Positions 26,247-34,237 are shown, counted from the first letter of the stretch. The stretch is DNA of 64,000 nucleotides from Neolewinella aquimaris (GCF_014197245.1 NZ_JACIFF010000003.1:384077-448076), one strand, 5' to 3'. The notes: generated from the sequence alone by a model not told the origin. Numbers and translations: made by a program.

Positions 26247-26252
26247 TTTATG

Positions 26253-26298
26253 TTGCTCCGCTCCGGGGGGTTATTGTTGGCCGCCCGGAGCAATTTTT
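26253..26298 (+). terminator. Intrinsic terminator after the SusCD/aminotransferase operon
   Basis: TTGCTCCG (26253-26260) pairs with CGGAGCAA (26286-26293), followed by TTTTT. It separates the aminotransferase from the AEC transporter gene. Confidence 0.75.
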
Positions 26299-26322
26299 GA
26301 CTACTGAACCCCAACTACCAGA

Positions 26323-27417
26323 ATGAATCCAGCGCTCCAAAAAACAATTGCCTTCGCCTTACTGATCCTCGCCGGTTACCTGATGCAGCGCAAGCTCAGC
26401 GGGAAGCAGGATCTGGCCGGTGTGAAGGTGCTCATCCTGAGCATCATCCTGCCGGCGACCATCTTCGTGGCCCTACTAAAGGTCGAGATTTCCGTTAGCC
26501 TGCTCCTGTTGCCGGTGCTGGCGCTGGTTCTGAATGCCGCCCTGTATCTCGTGTCTTCCTGGGCCTTGCCCCGGCTTGGGTTTGCGGCGGACGGTAAGGA
26601 GTGGCGTACGATAATGATGCTTGTCCCCTCCCTGGCGCCGGGGCTGAGCGCCTTCCCATTCATTCTGGAGTACCTGGGGGATGGGTCGCTCGCCCTGGCC
26701 GCCCTGGCCGACGTGGGAAACAAGGTGTTCGTACTTATCGTGCTCTACCTTATCGCCATGAACTGGTACTACCGCGGTCGCGAAGCGGACTCCGAAAAGA
26801 TCAACCGGCGTACCAAATTGAAGGACCTGGGAATATCCCTACTAAAGGAACCGGTGAATCTGGTCATCATCACCGCGCTGCTGATGCTTACGTTTGGGTT
26901 GGACCTCAGCAGTTTACCCTTCTTCGTGGAGGACACCGTGGCCCGCCTGGCCGGGCTGATGACGCCTATCGTATTGTTGTTCATCGGCATGGCCGTCAAC
27001 ATTCGACGCGGGGAAATCGCGCGCATCGTACGGGTACTCTGCTTTCGTTCGGGGCTAGCTTTTTTACTGAGTGGAGTGCTGATCTACCTGGGCGGGATCG
27101 CAGGAGCAACGGCTTTGCTTGCGGTGATCTTTGCCCAGTGCGCCGTGAGTTTTTGGCCCTTCGCCCACATGTCCGCGGTTGAATTGCTGAGGGGAAAAAG
27201 CGGGGCTGCCGTGTTCGATCTAGACTTAGGGCTGAACCTTCTTGCCTTCTCCCTGCCTTTTTCGACCCTGGTCATCCTGACCGTTTTCTCCTTCGGAGAC
27301 CATTTTGCGTCGCCAACCGTAATCGCCCCCGTGGGCTTGCTGATGCTTGCTTATCCGTTCGTATACGTCCTCCGACCCCTGTCTCAGACGGGAGAAGTGG
27401 AGAAGGCACGTGCGTAA
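26323..27417 (+). CDS. AEC family transporter (auxin efflux carrier-type permease)
   Basis: A 364-residue inner-membrane protein with about ten hydrophobic helices. The N-terminus (TIAFALLILAGYLMQRKLSG) and the helix containing ILSIILPATIFVALLKVEIS match the AEC/permease family, with the C-terminal half repeating the layout. Family members move small organic acids, amino-acid derivatives or malonate/malate-like anions; the substrate here is unknown. It follows the aminotransferase operon on the same strand, after a terminator, so linkage to that operon is possible but not required. Its stop lies 6 bp from the convergent PRC-barrel gene. Confidence 0.85.
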   Translation: MNPALQKTIAFALLILAGYLMQRKLSGKQDLAGVKVLILSIILPATIFVALLKVEISVSLLLLPVLALVLNAALYLVSSWALPRLGFAADGKEWRTIMMLVPSLAPGLSAFPFILEYLGDGSLALAALADVGNKVFVLIVLYLIAMNWYYRGREADSEKINRRTKLKDLGISLLKEPVNLVIITALLMLTFGLDLSSLPFFVEDTVARLAGLMTPIVLLFIGMAVNIRRGEIARIVRVLCFRSGLAFLLSGVLIYLGGIAGATALLAVIFAQCAVSFWPFAHMSAVELLRGKSGAAVFDLDLGLNLLAFSLPFSTLVILTVFSFGDHFASPTVIAPVGLLMLAYPFVYVLRPLSQTGEVEKARA

Positions 27418-27423
27418 AGGCGA

Positions 27424-27801
27424 CTAGTCGTTATCGCTCCGGTGCCCGGCAACGGCCGAGTAGGTAGATAGATACCGGCTAAAGCTGGAGACGTCCTCGA
27501 CCTCCGTATCGCCGTACTGACCGGGCAGATCCAGAAAAAAACTATGGTCGGCCTTGCCGATTTTCGCGTTAAAGGTCAGCGATTCTACGGCCGTATCGAA
27601 GTAGAAGAAGGAGTGATGAACGGCAAATAGGAGGGTTTCTTCGCTGCTTGCCTCTTTGCCGTGGGGTGACAGGATCAGGTAGGTGATCTTACCGTTGTCC
27701 TTGTTACAGATTATGTCCTCCAGGATGGCAATATCCGTTCCGGCCGTGGATTTAATTTCACTTCCGATAATCGCAGAGAGAGAAAATATGGGGTTTTCCA
27801 T
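27424..27801 (-). CDS. PRC-barrel-like domain protein
   Basis: A 125-residue soluble acidic protein. The N-terminal ~70 residues (SLSAIIGSEIKSTAGTDIAI; GKITYLILSPHG) have the strand pattern of a PRC-barrel, a small domain seen in stress proteins and RimM. The rest (SFFLDLPGQYGDTEVEDVSS) is not assigned. It ends an apparent four-gene minus-strand block with the next two genes, separated by 6 and 1 bp. No catalytic residue is recognisable. Confidence 0.6.
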   Translation of the reverse strand: MENPIFSLSAIIGSEIKSTAGTDIAILEDIICNKDNGKITYLILSPHGKEASSEETLLFAVHHSFFYFDTAVESLTFNAKIGKADHSFFLDLPGQYGDTEVEDVSSFSRYLSTYSAVAGHRSDND

Positions 27802-27807
27802 CCCGCG

Positions 27808-28254
27808 CTATTTGCGTACTGCTGCTCGTTTGGCGGTATGAGCGGCTTCCTTCGCCTGCTGGGTATTCACCGTACCGATGACGGCCTGGATGATGGGGAT
27901 AAGCAAGCGGCCGATGCCGATGATGGAGGTAAGGGTTTTTGCCCGGTTGCGTCGTTTGGGGGATTTTTTGCCGTCGTAGGGTCGTCCGTCGGGATATTCG
28001 TGAATCACCTTGGTTTCCTTGATCACCGGGGTACCTCCCTTCTTAGAGGACAGGAGGTTGCTCAGGACCATCATCCCGACAACCGCGCCACCAGCGGGCA
28101 GGGCGACGTTCTTGAGCAGGAAACTTCCGGCGTTGCCCTTTGTGGTACCGATGCTGTGGGCGAACTCACGTTTTGCGAGTTCGGTTTCCATGCGGACCTG
28201 CTTTTTGCGTTGTTGGAGTTCCGCTAGGCTATTGATTTTTGACTTGCGTATCAT
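27808..28254 (-). CDS. Hypothetical basic membrane-associated protein
   Basis: A 148-residue, strongly basic protein. An N-terminal coiled region (LAELQQRKKQVRMETELAKR) is followed by a short hydrophobic segment (VALPAGGAVVGMMVLSNLLS), a Lys/Arg-rich linker (YDGKKSPKRRNRAKT) and a second hydrophobic helix (SIIGIGRLLIPIIQAVIGTV). It is packed between the holin-like gene and the PRC-barrel gene, with 1 and 6 bp gaps. I do not recognise a family; it looks like an envelope protein of the stress block. Confidence 0.65.
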   Translation of the reverse strand: MIRKSKINSLAELQQRKKQVRMETELAKREFAHSIGTTKGNAGSFLLKNVALPAGGAVVGMMVLSNLLSSKKGGTPVIKETKVIHEYPDGRPYDGKKSPKRRNRAKTLTSIIGIGRLLIPIIQAVIGTVNTQQAKEAAHTAKRAAVRK

Positions 28255-28255
28255 C

Positions 28256-28624
28256 TTAAACTTCTTTTCCGTCGTGTTGGAAGAATTTGGTGATCACCTT
28301 GCTTACCGTAGGGTCCGTAATGAGGCTACGCTTTAGTAAAAGTATGATCAGGAATATCACCAGTAGGATGAGGGTGACTGCTCCAAACCCGTACACACTG
28401 TTGTCGAAGGCGTCGGCCAGTGCGAATCCCAGCGTGACGAGTGCAAAGAGAAGCGTGATCAGTCCTACCACGGCCAGTACGATGCCGGTGATGATTCCCG
28501 AAATCACATTTGCTGAGGTTTCCGCCAGGTTCAGTTTAAAGTACTCTATTTTCTTCTCGACGAGACGGTTGACGTAGCCGTAGCTTTCTCCTAACTGTTC
28601 GAGCAGTTCTTCTTTTGCCTGCAT
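28256..28624 (-). CDS. Holin-like (YqjE/phage holin superfamily) membrane protein
   Basis: A 122-residue inner-membrane protein with an N-terminal amphipathic helix (YGYVNRLVEKKIEYFKLNLA) and two long hydrophobic helices (VISGIITGIVLAVVGLITLL; FGAVTLILLVIFLIILLLKR). This layout fits the YqjE/holin-superfamily-6 proteins that are common in osmotic or envelope stress operons and are not true phage holins. It precedes the hypothetical and PRC-barrel genes and lies downstream of the YtxH gene, from which an intrinsic terminator separates it. Confidence 0.75.
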   Translation of the reverse strand: MQAKEELLEQLGESYGYVNRLVEKKIEYFKLNLAETSANVISGIITGIVLAVVGLITLLFALVTLGFALADAFDNSVYGFGAVTLILLVIFLIILLLKRSLITDPTVSKVITKFFQHDGKEV

Positions 28625-28642
28625 ATCTAGGGTTGATTTAAA

Positions 28643-28683
28643 TAAAAACGGCCATGCAGTGGTGGGTACATTGCATGGCCGTT
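28643..28683 (-). terminator. Intrinsic terminator between YtxH and holin-like genes
   Basis: Perfect 12-base arms (28647-28658 and 28672-28683) with a 13-base loop are followed on the minus strand by TTTT. It would end most transcription from the YtxH gene before the holin-like gene. Confidence 0.75.
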
Positions 28684-28720
28684 GCTGGTTGAAGCTAAAC
28701 GGGCGGCAGCCTCGTTTAAA

Positions 28721-29197
28721 TTAGCTTTTGGTAGTGCGGTCGATCTTTTCGCGATTCTCGTCCATCTTCCGTTCGGCCTTGTTGACGCCGCGGTTGAAGC
28801 TGCTTTCCGCATCGCTGGCCGTAGCCTTGGCTGATTCGCCGGCGGCGTGGGCCTTTTCTTCGACGGTCTTCTTGACGGAATCGGCCTGGGTAGAAGCCCA
28901 TTGCTTGCCTTCTTCGAGTTTTACCTTTGCCTGATTGGTCAGGTCGTTGGTTTTGGCCTTGGCTTGCTCCAAGTATTCCTGGCTCTTGGTCTTGGCGGTA
29001 TCTACCAGTTGGTTTGCCTTAGTGGAAACTTGCTGGGAATAGTCGTTGATTTGATTGCCGTACTCGTCGAACTGGGCCCGAGCCTTGCGCTGCATGGAGC
29101 GGCCTTCGTTGGAGTTGAGGTAGTAACCTACGGCAATGCCTGCAAGCAGACCAAAGCCAAGCGCCCACCCTTTACCGGAACTATTGTTGTCATTCAT
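28721..29197 (-). CDS. YtxH domain-containing protein
   Basis: A 158-residue protein starting at the ATG at 29197 (MNDNNSSGKGWALGFGLLAG). A single glycine-rich membrane segment (LGFGLLAGIAVGYYL) followed by NSNEGRSMQRKARAQFDEYG is the YtxH signature. The remaining 110 residues are a highly charged, Ala/Lys-rich helical stalk (QYLEQAKAKTNDLTNQAKVK-like repeats) similar to LEA and apolipoprotein helices. Such proteins are induced by general stress in Gram-positives and are common in Bacteroidota. It is transcribed from the left-facing region shared with the XRE regulator gene. Confidence 0.85.
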   Translation of the reverse strand: MNDNNSSGKGWALGFGLLAGIAVGYYLNSNEGRSMQRKARAQFDEYGNQINDYSQQVSTKANQLVDTAKTKSQEYLEQAKAKTNDLTNQAKVKLEEGKQWASTQADSVKKTVEEKAHAAGESAKATASDAESSFNRGVNKAERKMDENREKIDRTTKS

Positions 29198-29385
29198 TTG
29201 TGGAAAATTTAAGTTAGTGAGCATCAAAACGACGTTCAGTAATTAGATCGTGGAGGGAGATAAAAATGTTCATTGAGCTCCATCTAAGATACGATATAGA
29301 CTACGTTTATCCCCTATTTCGTCCGTTCATTGTGTTTAATATTACCTGACACATATCGTCGTCCGCAGAACCGACGTTGAAGCTT

Positions 29386-29393
29386 TATCTTCG
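29386..29393 (+). promoter_or_regulatory. Candidate -7 element TATCTTCG for the XRE regulator gene
   Basis: TATCTTCG matches seven of eight TAnnTTTG positions and lies 43 bp before the GTG at 29437. It supports that GTG over the more upstream TTG at 29377. Confidence 0.4.
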
Positions 29394-29436
29394 TGTTCAT
29401 CATGTGGTGACACTACAACCAAATAAACCCCAACAA

Positions 29437-29970
29437 GTGAATTTTTTATCCAGCAACATCCGGTTTCTGCGGAAGCGGCGTAAGTTGTCACAACAACAGC
29501 TCGCCGACGATCTGGGCATCAAGCGAAGCAATATTGCCGCTTACGAGACAAAGAACGTTGAGCCGAGGCTATCGCTCATTAACGACATGGCACGCTATTT
29601 TTCGGTCCCCTTGGAGGACATGGTCGTGACCGACATCGCTTCAATCAGCAACGATGATGAAGTGATTAACGGGTTCAACCGGGGTCTCAGCCAGAATACG
29701 ATCGAAGAAATCAAAGAGGTGTCCAACAAGATCCAGCGAATGCTCGATGGATTCAAGATCTTCTATGAGTTCAAGCGCGACATGACCGACGGTTCGGCGC
29801 CATCGATCGACGGCGACATCGACAACTTTCTGGTTTTTATCAACCACATGTCGGAGTACAACCGGCTGATCGAAAACTCCTTGCGGCCCACTTACCCCGT
29901 TACTGGCGGTCACAGTGAAGTCAACAATAGCGAACCCCGTTCGTCCGCTTCCGCAATGATGTCCATGTAG
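29437..29970 (+). CDS. XRE-family helix-turn-helix regulator
   Basis: A 177-residue protein starting at GTG 29437. Residues ~5-65 are an HTH_3 domain: IRFLRKRRKLSQQQLADDLG, recognition region IKRSNIAAYETKNVEPRLSL, and INDMARYFSVPLEDMVVTDI. The C-terminal ~100 residues are helical (EIKEVSNKIQRMLDGFKIFY) and end in a Ser/Thr-rich tail. No sensor domain is recognised. It lies between the YtxH gene (divergent) and the receiver-domain gene (convergent), and could control the stress block; that is inference from position. Confidence 0.85.
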   Translation: MNFLSSNIRFLRKRRKLSQQQLADDLGIKRSNIAAYETKNVEPRLSLINDMARYFSVPLEDMVVTDIASISNDDEVINGFNRGLSQNTIEEIKEVSNKIQRMLDGFKIFYEFKRDMTDGSAPSIDGDIDNFLVFINHMSEYNRLIENSLRPTYPVTGGHSEVNNSEPRSSASAMMSM

Positions 29971-29996
29971 GGCAGCGTCAGGCAGCCAGCCGGGAG

Positions 29997-30533
29997 CTAC
30001 CTCAGGTTATCGGCAACTTCCTGGAGGCTAAGGGCGATTTCATCGCTGCCGGGAAAGTTGAGTTGGCGGAGGAGTGCGATACTCTTACCAAGTTTGATCT
30101 GATTATTACGGCGGCGATCCCACTCGATCTCCCGCTGAGCCATTGCTTGCTCGTTCTGCTTGATCACACTGGTGAGCAACTCCGGCAGGTTGCGGAGGTT
30201 CTCCTTCAGCAAGTAACCGGAGGCACCGGTGAGGATCGCTTCGGCAACTTTCTCTTCGTCGTTGAGAATGCCGGTAATGAATATGAAAGGTGTACTATCC
30301 AGGTGCTCTCTCACGTAGAGTAGCGCTTCCAGGCCGTTCATGTCCGGAAGGTTGTAGTCAGATAAGACGACGTCTGGCTGAAACATGGTAACCTTTTCTT
30401 CAAATTCGGCGCGGTGCCGGGCTACCGCAAACAGCACACTGGGGTTAAACTTCCTAACCTGTCGCTTGACCAGTTCAAGGTCAACCGGCATGTCCTCTAG
30501 TACGAACACCTTAAATATTTCGTCGCTCATCAT
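29997..30533 (-). CDS. Single-domain response regulator (REC only)
   Basis: A 178-residue protein. Residues 5-125 are a receiver domain with the phosphoacceptor Asp59 (VVLSDYNLPD), acidic pocket Glu13/Asp14 (FVLEDMPVD), Thr87 (FITG) and Lys110 (GYLLKE). Downstream is a ~50-residue helix (EQAMAQREIEWDRRRNNQIK) and a short tail with no DNA-binding domain. Such proteins act by protein-protein contact. It follows the thioredoxin-like gene by 15 bp on the same strand. No histidine kinase is nearby. Confidence 0.88.
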   Translation of the reverse strand: MMSDEIFKVFVLEDMPVDLELVKRQVRKFNPSVLFAVARHRAEFEEKVTMFQPDVVLSDYNLPDMNGLEALLYVREHLDSTPFIFITGILNDEEKVAEAILTGASGYLLKENLRNLPELLTSVIKQNEQAMAQREIEWDRRRNNQIKLGKSIALLRQLNFPGSDEIALSLQEVADNLR

Positions 30534-30548
30534 GGATTCTAATTTGTC

Positions 30549-30872
30549 TTATGAGTTCTGCTCGATGAGTTCTACGATGCTGCTTCCACCTACGGCTCCC
30601 TGCACCCGGTCAATCAACTCGCCGTCCCGTACAAAGAGCAGCCCCGGAGGATTGGTCACATTGAAGATCTTGCAAATTCGCGGCGAATCCTCAACATCAG
30701 CTACCGCGAAGAGCACTTTTCCGTAGCGGTTTGAAAGCCCTTCCAGTAAGGTACGCATGATGATGCCGTGCCCGTCCCAGGAGGAGGTGATGAGCAGTAG
30801 CGAGAGGCCCGAACGAGTCAATAGCTCATTTATCTTATCATCATCGATTTTCTTGAGGGTGTGGCTTTGCAT
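30549..30872 (-). CDS. Thioredoxin-fold protein lacking the CxxC active site
   Basis: A 107-residue thioredoxin-like protein. The fold signals are present: LLLITSSW (beta strand before the active site), FAVADVEDSPRICKIFNV, the cis-proline loop NPPGLLFVRDGELI and the final helix GGSSIVELIEQ. The residues that should be WCxxC read W32-D-G-H-G, with no cysteine; the only Cys is in RICKIF. It therefore cannot do thiol-disulfide exchange in the usual way and is more likely a binding or sensing module. It pairs with the receiver-only gene. Confidence 0.75.
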   Translation of the reverse strand: MQSHTLKKIDDDKINELLTRSGLSLLLITSSWDGHGIIMRTLLEGLSNRYGKVLFAVADVEDSPRICKIFNVTNPPGLLFVRDGELIDRVQGAVGGSSIVELIEQNS

Positions 30873-31225
30873 CGATTAAATTCCAGATTCGCCTGTTCCA
30901 GGCGAAAGGCGGCAGTATGTAGTGGACCAGTATAGTTTAACAGCCCCTGATGTGGTTGTCCTTGGTCGGATTAACGAGGTCAATCAGTGCTTGTTCGCAC
31001 GGATCCGAATTTGTCTTCTCCGGAGGTGGCAGACCGCTCAATTGCAGTTCCAACGACACAACTTCATTTACTGTATATAATCATTTGGTTGAATACCACT
31101 GTGCCTTAGCCGCTTTAGATATTTGTAATAGACTGATATGTAAACAAATAGCTGCATGGCACGATCTTTGCTGCCTATTGGCAGAGTGCATTCTACCACC
31201 TTACACACATTTTTACAGTTTTAAT
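30873..31225. other. Divergent intergenic region, 353 bp, between thioredoxin-like and sigma factor genes
   Basis: The region holds a perfect 8-bp hairpin (TTCGCCTG at 30887-30894, CAGGCGAA at 30898-30905, loop TTC) 14 bp upstream of the thioredoxin-like start on the minus strand. A GATCTTTG at 31163-31170 is one mismatch from TAnnTTTG and could serve the sigma factor. I see no gene in it. Confidence 0.5.
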
Positions 31226-31738
31226 ATGACCAACCAGCAGTTCATGTCCGAAATGGACCGACTTGAAAACATTCTTTTTTCGTTTGCACTCCGCCTCACC
31301 CGTAATTACGAAGACGCCCAGGACCTCATGCAAGAGACCATCTTCCGTGCCTACAAGCACCGGGATAAGTTTGCTATGGGCACCAACTTCAAAAGCTGGT
31401 CATCCACCATCATGCGCAACACTTACATCAACCGGTACCGGAAGATGAAGAGCCGTAAGCACGTCAACGAGCCGGTCGAAAGTTTTCTGTTTGCCGTCGA
31501 GAACAAGAGTGCGATCGCCAATGGCGGAGAGATGAACATGCGCATGGAGGAGCTAGAGGATAAGCTTCGCCAGATCAGTGAGATTTACAGCGTTCCCTTC
31601 CTGATGTTTTACCGGGGATACGAGTATAAGGAGATCGCCAGCTACCTGAACATCCCCATCGGAACGGTCAAGAGTAGGATCTTTCTGGCCCGCAAGAAAC
31701 TCAAGGTGCTGATCGGGGAGCGCCCGTCTGCCCTCTAG
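31226..31738 (+). CDS. ECF-type RNA polymerase sigma factor
   Basis: A 170-residue sigma-70 family protein; the ATG at 31226 (MTNQQFMSEMDRLENILF) is the natural start. Region 2 lies at ~10-75 (LTRNYEDAQDLMQETIFRAY with core-binding DLMQE) and region 4 at ~110-160 (YKEIASYLNIPIGTVKSRIF, the -35-reading helix-turn-helix). There is no visible anti-sigma gene next to it, but the adjacent receiver and thioredoxin-like genes could supply control as in partner-switching systems; this is inference. Confidence 0.9.
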   Translation: MTNQQFMSEMDRLENILFSFALRLTRNYEDAQDLMQETIFRAYKHRDKFAMGTNFKSWSSTIMRNTYINRYRKMKSRKHVNEPVESFLFAVENKSAIANGGEMNMRMEELEDKLRQISEIYSVPFLMFYRGYEYKEIASYLNIPIGTVKSRIFLARKKLKVLIGERPSAL

Positions 31739-32014
31739 CGCGTTACCCAAATCTTAAATTTTTCGACTTAGCTGAACCAAATAAGTGTAACTGCCGCGAT
31801 CGGGCCCTTCGTCTCCGTATCGTGTAAGCTACATGGTGATACAACGCTCAACTTTATTTATTTGGAGTTGTAGCTTTACGAACGACGACTTACTTTGCCG
31901 CCGGCCACCGTGCCGCGTTGACGAGTAAGCCGTCGTTTGCACATACCGCAGTGGAGGATTAACAAACCAACAATCCATGCCATAGCGGTTTTTTTCTGGT
32001 TCAAGATTTCGTTA

Positions 32015-32998
32015 ATGAGGCGTGAAAAGTTTGTTTTTAACCCGCGTACCCTAAAGTACGACGGACTCGGAAGGCCCCTAAACTTCACCTTACTCAAGGC
32101 ATTTGGGTTTTTGTGCGCTGCAGTGCTGACCGGCCTAGTGTTCACGGCAGTTGTGCACCGGTACTTTCCCAGTCCCGGCGAGCGAATGCTGATGCAGGAA
32201 CTTGAAATTGCCAAAGCAGAGAACGAAGCGCTAGCCACCGAGTACGCGGACCTCTCCGAGGTCGTCTCTCATCTACATGATCGCAGCAACAACACCGTTC
32301 GACTGGCTCTGCGTATGGAACCGGTTGATGATGATGTGTTCCTAGGTGGTAAGGGAGGTCACGATGCTTACGAAGATCTGCGAAGTTTCCCGAATGTCGG
32401 GTCGGAAATGGCGGACCTGCGCGCCAGGGTAGACCAGCTCCGGTACCAGATCGACTTGCACAGTCGCTCGATCGATGAGGTTGCCGATATTGCCCTGCGC
32501 AAAGAAGACATGCTGGCGTCCATTCCCAGCATTAAGCCCATTCGCGACGACCAGTTTACGCGCAAAATGGAAAATCTATCCGGCTTTGGCTTCCGGATCC
32601 ACCCAACCCTGGGTGTGAATAAGATGCATTACGGCATCGACTTCAACTGCCGTAAGGGCACCGAAATACAGGCGTCAGGTAAGGGCGTCGTCGAATCTGC
32701 CGGACAGCATGCGGGATACGGAAATTGCGTGGTGATCGATCATGGGTACGGATTCAAATCGCGGTATGCGCACATGAGCTCCATCAAGGTTAAGAAAGGA
32801 CAGAAGGTAGACCGTGGCCACCTCCTCGGCCTGGTCGGAAGCACGGGGCAGAGCACCGGCGATCACCTTCACTACGAAATTGAGAAAGACGGCGAGCGGG
32901 TAGATCCGATTCAGTACTGCTACGATGGCCTGACTACGGAAGAGTACCGTGAACTGGTCACGGCCTCGCGGCAGATGAACATGTCGTTCGACGAATAA
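32015..32998 (+). CDS. M23 family metallopeptidase, membrane-anchored
   Basis: A 327-residue protein; ATG at 32015 (MRREKFVFNPRTLKYDGLGR). One N-terminal transmembrane segment around 25-46 (AFGFLCAAVLTGLVFTAVV), then a coiled-coil (ELEIAKAENEALATEYADLS) and a C-terminal LytM domain with HYGIDF (His205, Asp209), RYAHMSSIKVKKGQ and DHLHYEIEKDG (His284, His286). All zinc ligands are intact, so it should be an active peptidoglycan endopeptidase at the inner membrane. It ends with a terminator at 33021. An imperfect inverted repeat lies upstream (31881-31937). Confidence 0.88.
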   Translation: MRREKFVFNPRTLKYDGLGRPLNFTLLKAFGFLCAAVLTGLVFTAVVHRYFPSPGERMLMQELEIAKAENEALATEYADLSEVVSHLHDRSNNTVRLALRMEPVDDDVFLGGKGGHDAYEDLRSFPNVGSEMADLRARVDQLRYQIDLHSRSIDEVADIALRKEDMLASIPSIKPIRDDQFTRKMENLSGFGFRIHPTLGVNKMHYGIDFNCRKGTEIQASGKGVVESAGQHAGYGNCVVIDHGYGFKSRYAHMSSIKVKKGQKVDRGHLLGLVGSTGQSTGDHLHYEIEKDGERVDPIQYCYDGLTTEEYRELVTASRQMNMSFDE

Positions 32999-33020
32999 CC
33001 GGGATTTTTTACAAACCATT

Positions 33021-33064
33021 CAAATTGGGGCGATCATTTTTTGATGATTGCCCCATTTGTTTTT
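33021..33064 (+). terminator. Intrinsic terminator after the M23 peptidase gene
   Basis: A stem built from AAATTGGGGCGATCA and TGATGATTGCCCCATTT is followed by GTTTTTG. It lies 23 bp after the stop codon. Confidence 0.75.
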
Positions 33065-33152
33065 GGGGGTAGGGCGCTGCTCTTTCTGAAGTTCACTGCT
33101 CCTGCGTACCCGCCCGCCGCTGCTACGCTTTGGTTCTTTCTCCTTCAGATGC

Positions 33153-33182
33153 TTGCAGGATAAGCGAAAAAACGTATCTTTG
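33153..33182 (+). promoter_or_regulatory. Promoter of the rpsF-rpsR ribosomal operon
   Basis: TTG (33153-33155), 19 bp, then a perfect TATCTTTG (33175-33182): a textbook Bacteroidota promoter, 76 bp before the rpsF start. Confidence 0.8.
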
Positions 33183-33257
33183 CACCCGCTTTGGACCCAC
33201 CCACGGGACTGAAGCGTGCGAAACCATTGTTTTTAACTAATCAGTACACCTGATCCG

Positions 33258-33728
33258 ATGAGAAATTACGAGACTACCTTTATCGTAGACCCAGTGCTGT
33301 CGGGGGATGAGATCAAAGCGACAGCTCAGGCGTACGTAGACAACCTCCAGAAGGAGGGCTGTGAGATTGTTTTTGTGGATGAGATGGGCCTGCGTACGCT
33401 GGCTTACGACATCAACAAGCGCAACAACGGTGTCTACTACTGTGTGGAGTACACCGCTCCAAACGGCGCCTTTCTGAGAAACTACGAACTTGGCATGCGC
33501 CGCGACGAGCGCATCCTGCGTTTCCTTACGGTTGCGCTTGACAAGTACGGCGTGCAGTACAATGCCGACAAGCGTGCCGGCAAAATTGGCAAGGCCAAGC
33601 GGCACAAGCAGGAGAAGCCTGCCAAGACCGAGCCCGCCGCCCACGGCATCAGCCGTAAGAAGGCCGATAGCCCTCACCTCACCGGCGTGCCCTCGGGCGA
33701 TGCCGAATCCTTTAAGGAAGAGGAATAA
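33258..33728 (+). CDS. rpsF: 30S ribosomal protein S6 with C-terminal extension
   Basis: A 156-residue S6. Residues 1-98 carry the standard fold (MRNYETTFIVDPVLSGDEIK; LRTLAYDINKRNNGVYY; MRRDERILRFLTVALDKYGV). The last ~58 residues, a Lys/Pro/Ala-rich tail (KRHKQEKPAKTEPAAHGISR), exceed the usual length of about 95-135. S6 binds S18 in the 30S platform. It starts the rpsF-rpsR operon, with S18 30 bp downstream. Confidence 0.94.
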   Translation: MRNYETTFIVDPVLSGDEIKATAQAYVDNLQKEGCEIVFVDEMGLRTLAYDINKRNNGVYYCVEYTAPNGAFLRNYELGMRRDERILRFLTVALDKYGVQYNADKRAGKIGKAKRHKQEKPAKTEPAAHGISRKKADSPHLTGVPSGDAESFKEEE

Positions 33729-33758
33729 CTACAGTAGTAACCCTTAAAACAGCGCATC

Positions 33759-34025
33759 ATGGCCACTCGCGATGATATTAAGTTCCTCTCGAATCCCAAG
33801 ATCGGAGGACGTAGAAAAAAGTACTGCCGCTTCCGGAGGTTCGGCATCAAGTACATCGATTACAAGGATCCCGATTTCCTCCTGACCTTCGTCAACGAGC
33901 AAGGTAAGATCCTTCCCCGCCGCATCACCGGCAACTCCCTCAAGTACCAGCGTAAAGTCGCCTCCGCGATCAAGCGTGCCCGTCATCTGGCGATGTTGCC
34001 TTACGTGACGGACCTGCTTAAGTAG
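33759..34025 (+). CDS. rpsR: 30S ribosomal protein S18
   Basis: An 88-residue S18 with the conserved [40 protein letters not shown] and [13 protein letters not shown]. It binds 16S rRNA with S6 in the 30S platform. It follows rpsF by 30 bp, and a purine-rich repeat begins at its stop codon. Confidence 0.96.
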   Translation: MATRDDIKFLSNPKIGGRRKKYCRFRRFGIKYIDYKDPDFLLTFVNEQGKILPRRITGNSLKYQRKVASAIKRARHLAMLPYVTDLLK

Positions 34026-34026
34026 G

Positions 34027-34134
34027 GTGTGAGGGAGTGAAGGACTTAAGGGTTGAAGGAATGAAGGATTGAAGGGTGAGAGCCACCTCGATCCTTCATC
34101 CCCTCACTCCTTCAATCCTTGACCCCCTCACTCC
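34027..34134. repeat. Purine-rich intergenic repeat with inverted pyrimidine arm, copy A
   Basis: Directly after the rpsR stop, a GGAxTGAAGG-type purine array (34027-34080) is mirrored by an array such as CCCTCACTCCTTCAATCC (34086-34134), able to fold into a long imperfect hairpin. The same motif occurs after recQ (38134) and the YciI-like gene (61356). Confidence 0.75.
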
Positions 34135-34237
34135 ATTTATAGAAACTAACCGGCGTACAGTACGGGGCACCGCTCCTAAAGGCCGGGACACCATAATAAA
34201 TTTCAAATGTGAAGTTTGAGATTTTAAATTTCATACC

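Noticed and set aside
28256-28624. Phage holin as evidence of a prophage
   Set aside because: The protein is of the chromosomal YqjE-like type and no lysin, capsid or integrase gene is near.
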